A DNA stretch of 64,000 bases from Caulochytrium protostelioides (Eukaryota; Chytridiomycota; Caulochytriomycetes; Caulochytriales; Caulochytriaceae): assembly GCA_003615045.1 (NCBI GenBank), contig ML014115.1, positions 124,001 through 188,000 of the forward strand, written 5' to 3'. The notes below the pieces were generated by a model. That model had not been told where the DNA came from. It saw nothing but the letters and a program-made list of their open reading frames with translations, and did no database searches. This document shows, one piece after another, positions 58,103 to 64,000 of this stretch (position 1 is its first letter; the number at the start of each line of letters is the position of its first letter). Position numbers and translations under genes: made by a program.

Positions 58103-60739
58103 ATGCGGACCTGGTTCCCGTCGTCCTGGTCTGCCGACACCGCTCCGCCATCCGCCGTCTCGTCGGCGCCGTCCTTCCCGGCCAAGGGCCATGATCAGCC
58201 ATACCACCATCACCACCACCATCACCAGATCCATCGCCACGTGCCGCCGGCGTCCCGTCATCGGCACCCGCACGTCGCCGACGACGACACCGCCGACGTA
58301 CGCACAAAGCCGCGGCGCGTTTCGCGACCAGCGCCGGGCTATCCCGAGCCCACGCATGCCGTTCCCGGGACCGCGATCCCGCCACCCGCCACGACGGCGA
58401 TGGTCGCGACCACGAAGCCGCCGCCGCCGCCGCCGCATCGCCGCGGGGTTCTTTCGCGGTGGCTGCTCGGCGAGCCTCAGTCGAGCACCATGGTCACGCC
58501 GCATCTGCCCGGCGTGGTCGCCGCCGCCGCAGGCACCCTTCCAGCATCGCTGGCGCCGACCTCGCCACCACAGCCGCCGGCACGATGGGGCGTCCCGGCG
58601 GCGCTCTCGGCGGCGATGTACCGTCTAATCATGGTCTGGATCTTCGCCGCCGCCGTCTCCGTCTCGCTGCTCGTGCTGCCCTTCTCGCTCGTGGTGCTGC
58701 CGATGCTGATCGCGACGGCGTCGCCGCTCGCGATCGTGCTCGGCGCCTCGGCGTACGCGACGCTCGCGGCGTCCAATTTCTTGGGCATCACGCGTGGCGT
58801 GCTCGCGGGCGTCCACCTCGTGGCGGCCGGCGGCCGCATCGCAGGGCGCGTCGTCCGCGTCGTCCGGTCCGGCGCGCGCTATGTCTGGACGCTCGGCGGC
58901 TGGCGGCCACGGCTTTTTCACGCGTCGCCGCCAGCGATGATCCAAGCGGCCGACGATGCCGACGATGCCGACGACGACGAGGCGATGATCGATCTTGCCG
59001 CAGCAGCTTCCTGGCCACGGTTGGCACGGCATGCGCGCCGTCGCCACGACCACCGCGACCCCCGGCGACCTTCGGATGCGACCGACGGCACCGACCGGCA
59101 TGACCGCGTATCGCATCGGCATCGTCACGAGCAGACGACGGCAACATCGCCCACGTCCCGCCGCCATCGCCACAGTCATAGTCACAGCCACGACCATCGC
59201 CATCTTGAACGCCGCTCCGAGCACGAGCGTCTGCGGGAGCGCGGCCATCGACGACACCAGGAAGACGAGGACGAGGACGACGAGGACGACACGCTGTCGG
59301 CATACGAGGGCAAGGATCGGTCCGACCTGCGGCGTCGGCGGGGGCATCTGCATCATGCCACCGCCGCCGTGCCGTCTCCGCGGCATCCTGTGCCGCCGCC
59401 CGCCTCGCGATCCCATCACAAGACCGCCGCGCGCGTGCCCATCGGTGACTCGACTGACGCCGAGTCGCTCTCGAACTACCCGGCGCCTACCGCAGTGCCG
59501 GGCGGCCCTCGCTCGACGGCGTCGACGGTTCCGCGGCGGGCGGCCCCGCCGCGCGCTAAGCCGCCGATGATCTTCCGCCACCTGGTGCCAGGCTACGATC
59601 ACGATCTGGAGCGATGCCGCCAGCTGTTCTGCGACGCCGCGCGTGCCGCCGATGCGTCCCACGTCGTGCTCGGCGTCCGGCAGGGTCGCCAGGGCCCGAT
59701 GGTCCACCATATCTTGAGCGTCTGGGTGGCGCCGGCCTTCGCGGCCGCCATGGAAGCGCCGTCGGCAGCGACCCCGACAGCGGCCGCGTCCGCGACCGCG
59801 TTGGCCCCCCATCGCCCGTCGGCAGTCATTCCGTCTGACAGCGGCGCCGCATGGGCGCTCGCTGGATTTCTCCAGTACTTCCATCCCGCCGCGTCCCCCG
59901 CCCACGTGTGCATCGACAAGCTGCTCGTGGCCCCGTCCTACCAGGGTCACGGGTACAGCCGCGCCTTGCTGCGGGAGCTCTTCCGGCGCAGCGGCACGCA
60001 CACGGTCGAAGTCTGGAGTCTGTGGTATGCCGAGCCGTTCTACAAACGTATGGGCTTCAGGGACGCCGTCGGCCGCGACGGCCGGCGCTTCGTGCTCGAC
60101 TGGGGGGCGCTGCTCGTCTGGCGCAATCCGTCCAAGGGCACCTTGCCACAAGCCGCCGCAACCGTGAAGGCGACGGCGACGGCGCGACAGCCGCGAGGCG
60201 CGACGCTGGCGGTCCCGCCGAAGCCGCCCGTGCTGACAGCCCCAGCATCGCAGAAACCCCTGCATGGCGCCGCCCCCGCCTCCGCCCCCGCCAGCACCAG
60301 CACCGACGACGACGACGACAACGACAGCCGCCTCCGGCGCGCGATGGCGACGCCCGCGCTGCTCTCGGGCCGCTCATCGACGGCGACGCCGCCCTTCCGC
60401 ACGCCGCACCCGCAGGCGACGGCTTCCTCCGACGCGCAGGCGACGCCGCCGACGCCGGCGATGCAGCCGCCGGCGCGGTCGGTCTCCCTGCACCGCATCC
60501 ATCCCGACCGCGCCGGCGCTGTCGCCGTGGGTGCGACGGCGAACGGCGCGCCCACGGCGACAGCGCCGCCTTATCTGGCCTCGGACCTCGCGGTGCTCGG
60601 ACTGAACGCGATCGACCCGGAGGCCGTGGACCAGATGGCGTCGGGCGTGTCGCCTTCGCCGGCACCGTTCTCGAACGGTCCCGCTCCGCCGTCACCATCC
60701 AGTATGCCGAGCCTGCCCTCCGCTGTCCACGGCATGTGA
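58103..60739 (+). CDS. membrane-associated GNAT-family N-acetyltransferase-like protein
   Basis: 878 residues from ATG 58103 (MRTWFPSSWSADTAPPSAV), the first true ATG. The N-terminus has a His tract (YHHHHHHHQIHRH near 33-45) and a disordered Pro/Arg region. Hydrophobic spans at about 172-235 (VWIFAAAVSVSLLVLPFSLV, then VLPMLIATASPLAIVLGASA and an Ala/Leu stretch) form a hairpin or two spans. A His/Arg/Asp-rich linker follows. A GNAT fold occupies about 485-690: VCIDKLLVAPSYQGHGYSRA holds the acetyl-CoA pyrophosphate loop (Q-x-x-G-x-G/A form, QGHGYS near 613), then VEVWSLWYAEPFYKRMGF, the typical last strand-helix. An Ala-rich loop of about 60 residues is inserted before the core. The C-terminal 190 residues are disordered. 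Substrate unknown; fusion of membrane spans with GNAT is unusual. Confidence 0.78.
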   Translation: MRTWFPSSWSADTAPPSAVSSAPSFPAKGHDQPYHHHHHHHQIHRHVPPASRHRHPHVADDDTADVRTKPRRVSRPAPGYPEPTHAVPGTAIPPPATTAMVATTKPPPPPPHRRGVLSRWLLGEPQSSTMVTPHLPGVVAAAAGTLPASLAPTSPPQPPARWGVPAALSAAMYRLIMVWIFAAAVSVSLLVLPFSLVVLPMLIATASPLAIVLGASAYATLAASNFLGITRGVLAGVHLVAAGGRIAGRVVRVVRSGARYVWTLGGWRPRLFHASPPAMIQAADDADDADDDEAMIDLAAAASWPRLARHARRRHDHRDPRRPSDATDGTDRHDRVSHRHRHEQTTATSPTSRRHRHSHSHSHDHRHLERRSEHERLRERGHRRHQEDEDEDDEDDTLSAYEGKDRSDLRRRRGHLHHATAAVPSPRHPVPPPASRSHHKTAARVPIGDSTDAESLSNYPAPTAVPGGPRSTASTVPRRAAPPRAKPPMIFRHLVPGYDHDLERCRQLFCDAARAADASHVVLGVRQGRQGPMVHHILSVWVAPAFAAAMEAPSAATPTAAASATALAPHRPSAVIPSDSGAAWALAGFLQYFHPAASPAHVCIDKLLVAPSYQGHGYSRALLRELFRRSGTHTVEVWSLWYAEPFYKRMGFRDAVGRDGRRFVLDWGALLVWRNPSKGTLPQAAATVKATATARQPRGATLAVPPKPPVLTAPASQKPLHGAAPASAPASTSTDDDDDNDSRLRRAMATPALLSGRSSTATPPFRTPHPQATASSDAQATPPTPAMQPPARSVSLHRIHPDRAGAVAVGATANGAPTATAPPYLASDLAVLGLNAIDPEAVDQMASGVSPSPAPFSNGPAPPSPSSMPSLPSAVHGM

Positions 60740-60814
60740 CGCACTCTGCCACGACAAACAATAATAAATCAATGGTTTGAAAACAAAAAAAAAGCGGAAA
60801 CAAAACACAAACCT
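60740..60814. other. short convergent 3' region
   Basis: Only 75 bases separate the GNAT and eIF3j stop codons. AATAATAAATC and an A-rich run here probably provide overlapping 3'-end signals for both strands. Confidence 0.6.
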
Positions 60815-61958
60815 CTAGAAGAAATCGTCGTACTCGCCGGCGTACTTGTCGTCGGCATAGAGGTCGTCCTCGCCGCCCTTGACGGAGTGCTTGACGGCAG
60901 GCTTCTTGCTCTTGGCGGCCTTCTTGCCGAGAATGGCCTTGGTGGCCTTCCGCTTCTCGGTCGCGACGGACTCCATGATCTGGACGAGGCGGCGGATGTG
61001 ATCGGCGGTCACGCATGTGGCAAGCGTGCGGGCGAGGTCCTCGGCAAAGAACTCGAATGCGGGGCGGTCCGAGAGCCCGTTCAGCTTGGACGCGACCTTC
61101 GTGTGGAACTCCACAAACTCCGTCCGCGAGCGAGGCTCGGAGCCGTCAATGCCGTTGTTGCTGGCGGCGAGCGCCGCGGCGGCGGCGAGCTCCTCCTCCG
61201 TCGTGCCGAACAGATCACGCGCGTTCTCGATGTCCGCGTCGATCTGCTGCTGGCGCAGCCGCTGCTCGCGCTGCTCGGGCGTCTCCTGCTGCGCAAGTGC
61301 CTCCTTGGCCTTCTGCGCTGCAAGCCGGCGCTCTTCCTCGCGCTCGGCGGCCTTCTGGGCAAAGTTCTTCTTCTTCTTGGGCGCCACGGGCGTCGCCGGC
61401 GACGACGTTTTGGCGGCAGCCGGCTTCTCGTCTTCCGAGTCTTCCCAGGACTCCTTCACCGGCTCCTCGGCATCCTCGTCGTCCCACGCGTTGGTCGCCG
61501 GCACGGCCAGTACGGGCGACGCGTTTTCATTCTCTGCAAGGCCATCGCAAATCCGGCCAAACCGGCCCAACCGGCGTTCATACGGCACAAAGCAAAAAGC
61601 AAAAAGTGAGCATCAGAATGTCGATAGTCTCTTATGACGGGAATCCCCATGAAAGCGCAGCACGCAAAGCTGATCGAGACGGCTCAGATGGACCGCGAGC
61701 GGCCCATCGCAGCGCGCCATCACAACGCGCACGGCTGCGCCGGCCGTTGATGGCAGAGCGAGACGGAGCGGAGATGGAACGCCCGGCTGTGCCGAGCATG
61801 ACCCTCCCAACCACGGACGAGGGATCACGGGACCTCATGCCCCACATCATGCAGGAGGACGCAGCAGGAGCTGCTCGCTGGGGGTCCATGCGAGTCGCGG
61901 GACGGGAGTGGTGCGACAGGTGCCGATGCTGATGGCGGAACTTACCCCAGTCAGACAT
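60815..61958 (-). CDS. HCR1: translation initiation factor eIF3 subunit j (Hcr1), two exons
   Basis: Exon 1 is just 13 bases (61958-61946: ATG, three more codons, one base; MSDW), followed by donor GTAAGT at 61945-61940. Intron 61945-61534 (412 bases) ends CTTGCAG. Exon 2 at 61533-60815 continues in phase to give MSDWENENASPVLAVPATNA and then WDDEDAEEPVKESWEDSEDE, which is the eIF3j start pattern. The product is 243 residues, near yeast Hcr1 (265) and human eIF3j (258). Next come KKKKNFAQKAAEREEERRL, a Glu/Lys helix, and DIENARDLFGT. The C-terminal part has EFVEFHTKVASKLNGL and ends YAGEYDDFF, matching the family. It aids 40S binding, start-site selection and ribosome recycling. The mini-exon is inferred but fits phase, sites and family exactly. 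Confidence 0.93.
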
Positions 61959-62790
61959 CGTGGCGACGGTAGCGAGAGCGCAGGCAGGTCGAGGGGCGGT
62001 CGGTCAAAGATAGGGCGGTGCCGCGTCTTCTCCATCGGCTCATCCTGCCCGCGGCATGTGGTATCGCTTTTGAATACCGTGGCCGCGAGAGTCGGGCTCG
62101 CTGTCATGGCCGGCGCCATGATGCCTTCGCCCGTTCATTCATAGGATTGGACCCTGTTTGTCGACGCTCACCGGCGCTTCTGTCCTTGCGAGGGTTGTGG
62201 CAGGCTCGGACCAAGCGCGACTCAGCCCCCCGCCGGCGTCCACCGTGTTCTGCCGCCGCCGCCGCCGCCGGGACGGCCGCCACGCGTGCATCCAACGGGG
62301 GCTGTTCCAAAGCAAAGCAAAGCCGAGTCGGGGGCATCGCGGCGCGCCGTGCCGTGCCGCGGCGTCGCCGAGCAGGACCCGGAGACAACGGCTTCCGCGA
62401 CAAGTATCGGGCGTGGGCCATGGGCAGGATTCCACCACAAGGCCACGGCGCCAGGGATCGGCGTCATCCGATGCGCGCGTGGGGTCATACCGAGGGCGCC
62501 GCCGCGAAGGGCCTCGGTGCCGATCCCGGTGATGGGCGAGGGCTCAAGGCGGACCAGCCAAAGCACCGGGAGCGCCGGAGTCGACCCTGCGGGCAGACGG
62601 GCGCGTTCATGATACCCCTGATCGCCGGCAACCCTTCGTCGTTCGCTCTGTCTTTGCCTGTTTCTGCATTGCCGGCGTTTCTCGGTAGCGCGCGCCACGT
62701 GGCCGACGAACTCCGCTCGCGGCGGTGCCTGGCTCGCGCGGGTTCGTGATTCGCCCTTCGCATTTTAACGTGGGCGCGTCCCCATCCACC
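61959..62790. promoter_or_regulatory. divergent promoter region HCR1-MED6
   Basis: About 830 bases with a short (CCG)n run at about 62251-62271 and AAAGC repeats near 62308-62322. Frames are shadow-like. No gene supported. Confidence 0.5.
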
Positions 62791-63700
62791 ATGGCACCGC
62801 TGCCGCCGCCGCCTGACCTGACGCAGGTCTGCTTCAAGGATGTTGGCTTCCTACAGCATGTTGGCTTGTTCCCGCACACGGCGCTCGATTACTTTGCGCA
62901 GTCGCAGTTCTACGACAAAGGCTGTATCAATGAGCAAGTCAAGATGCAGGCCCGCTTCAACGCGCTGCGCGCGGGTGAGATGAATACGACGGGGATGACC
63001 GGGGCGGAGTACCGCGTCGGGATGCCCGCGGGTCCCCAGGTCTATACCATTGAGAAGCACTACCGCTACTCGCCCAAGCGAAGTAAGAGGCGATGATGGC
63101 CATCCCATGACGAAGCCCGATGGACGATGGATGACAAGTCAACTCACCCCAGACGCATGCTATGACTGCCGCAATGTGATGCCAATTCGACGTGATAGCC
63201 GAGCTGATCGGCATGTACTACATCATTGATGGCACGATCTACCAGGCGCCCGACTTGAGCCGCGTCCTCGCCTCCCGCACGGTAACGTGAGTCGCTCGAC
63301 AGATCTCCGGATGTGGATGTGCGCCATATGTGTGTGATACGTCCGCTGGCTTGGCCGTGGCATCTAGCTCACCTGCCCATGCTTGGTTTTTATTGATTTA
63401 TGTGGTGGTGCCGGTGGTTGGTATCCCAACGGACTTCGATGATGGACATCGGACCGATGACAGAGGACGGCCTTGCACTTCATGTCGGAAGCGCTCCAGT
63501 TTCTGAGCGACAACACGACGTTCACGCCCGAGCAGGGCCCCGGATGGGTGCTTGACCAGCCGGAGAGCGCGCAGAACCCATCTGCGGTGTCAAAAGCCCA
63601 GGGCGCCGCGAACGCCTTGACGCCGGCCGCCACGACCTCACTGAAAGCAGGTATCCCTCCAAGCCGGGTTGACTTTGTCCTGGACCACTTAGCCGATTGA
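62791..63700 (+). CDS. MED6: Mediator complex subunit MED6, three exons
   Basis: Head-module subunit of Mediator, needed for Pol II activated transcription. Exon 1 62791-63082 (ATG after CCACC) encodes the conserved FPHTALDYFAQSQFYDKGC and NEQVKMQARFNAL, where Med6 has its LDYF..S.FYD..CNN signature. It ends in YRYSPKR at donor GTAAGA. Exon 2 63199-63286 encodes ELIGMYYIIDGTIYQAPDLS and SVL-like RVLASR, the second Med6 signature. Exon 3 63466-63700 begins TALHFMSEALQFLSDNT and ends DFVLDHLAD. Introns 63083-63198 and 63287-63465 follow GT-AG. A second donor option lies 5 bases earlier (63282). The model gives 204 residues, shorter than yeast (295) or human (246), because the C-terminal tail is brief. 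Confidence 0.92.
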
Positions 63701-64000
63701 AACGAGGGCGACCGGTCCTTGCTCGAAGTTCGCGTTATCTCCTCTCCTAGCGGCGTCGTGCAAGCGGCCTGGGGTCGTCGCGCCTCATGTGAAGGTATCG
63801 ATAATGCGACTCATGGCCAGTCTGCCTAAGTTTCCCTGAGGGAAACTTAGGCACGATGACCGCGTTGATACCGCAGCGCCTATGCGCTCAGCAGCCGCTG
63901 CTTCAAGTATCAGCATCGAATATGTGGCAGCGAGTAGATGACACATTTCGCAGATGGGCCATCGCACTCAGCTTGATGTTGTGCCTCTCCATGCTCCTAC
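63701..64000. other. right edge, 3' flank of MED6 with perfect palindrome
   Basis: No gene supported. A minus-strand 60-codon open frame (63785-63967) overlaps the palindrome and lacks support. Confidence 0.5.
63823..63853. repeat. perfect inverted repeat, 14-bp stem with 3-base loop
   Basis: Left arm TGCCTAAGTTTCCC (63823-63836), loop TGA, right arm GGGAAACTTAGGCA (63840-63853); all 14 pairs match. Confidence 0.95.

Noticed and set aside
58625-60265. 546-codon minus-strand open frame
   Set aside because: Antisense to the GNAT gene, which has a clear domain; this frame has none.

Overview
The window looks like nuclear DNA of an early-diverging fungus, probably chytrid-like. It is GC-rich and gene-dense, with monocistronic genes on both strands. 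Introns are few and have GTAAGT-type donors. The recognisable genes are fungal housekeeping genes: FAT1, TIM44, DCP2, NOP16, MOT1, a PRS1-type PRPP synthetase, PEX11, PXR1, mitochondrial uL29, the eIF3j/HCR1 subunit and MED6. A RAP1GDS1/SmgGDS-like gene and an OXNAD1-like gene, which I associate with non-yeast lineages, point the same way. No rRNA, tRNA, CRISPR array or intact transposon was seen.

Layout. 1-3.3 kb: sparse, with fragments of small cysteine-rich or membrane proteins on the minus strand. 3.4-7.5 kb: a secreted double-psi-barrel-like protein, a membrane-anchored conserved hypothetical and a LEA-like Ala/Ser-rich protein. 8.4-18.6 kb: FAT1, TIM44, DCP2 and NOP16. 18.6-28 kb: mostly non-coding, with an acidic disordered protein and a membrane-anchored histidine phosphatase. 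28-40 kb: a secreted C2-domain protein, a very divergent GT2-like polytopic protein, SmgGDS-like and OXNAD1-like. 40-51.5 kb: a two-exon hypothetical, MOT1, PRS1-type and PEX11. 52-53.5 kb: an unknown ORF, the decayed C-terminal end of a Fanzor/TnpB-like nuclease, and a small ORF. 54-63.7 kb: PXR1, uL29m, a membrane-linked GNAT protein, eIF3j and MED6.

Several genes have no ATG in the main open frame. For TIM44, DCP2 and eIF3j I found upstream mini-exons of 24, 53 and 13 nt that restore the expected family N-termini in phase. MED6 was assembled from three exons and one hypothetical gene from two. These splice models are inferred from sequence only. The genes do not form one pathway. Recurring themes are RNA and ribosome biology (DCP2, NOP16, PXR1, eIF3j, uL29m), Pol II transcription (MOT1, MED6), mitochondria (TIM44, OXNAD1, uL29m) and peroxisome/lipid metabolism (FAT1, PEX11). 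Many long opposite-strand open frames are by-products of high GC and were left out. I did not find a clearly new multi-gene system. The most unusual items are the Fanzor relic, the GT2-like protein without a DxD motif, the 5'-biased mini-exon architecture and a perfect 14-bp stem palindrome near the right edge.
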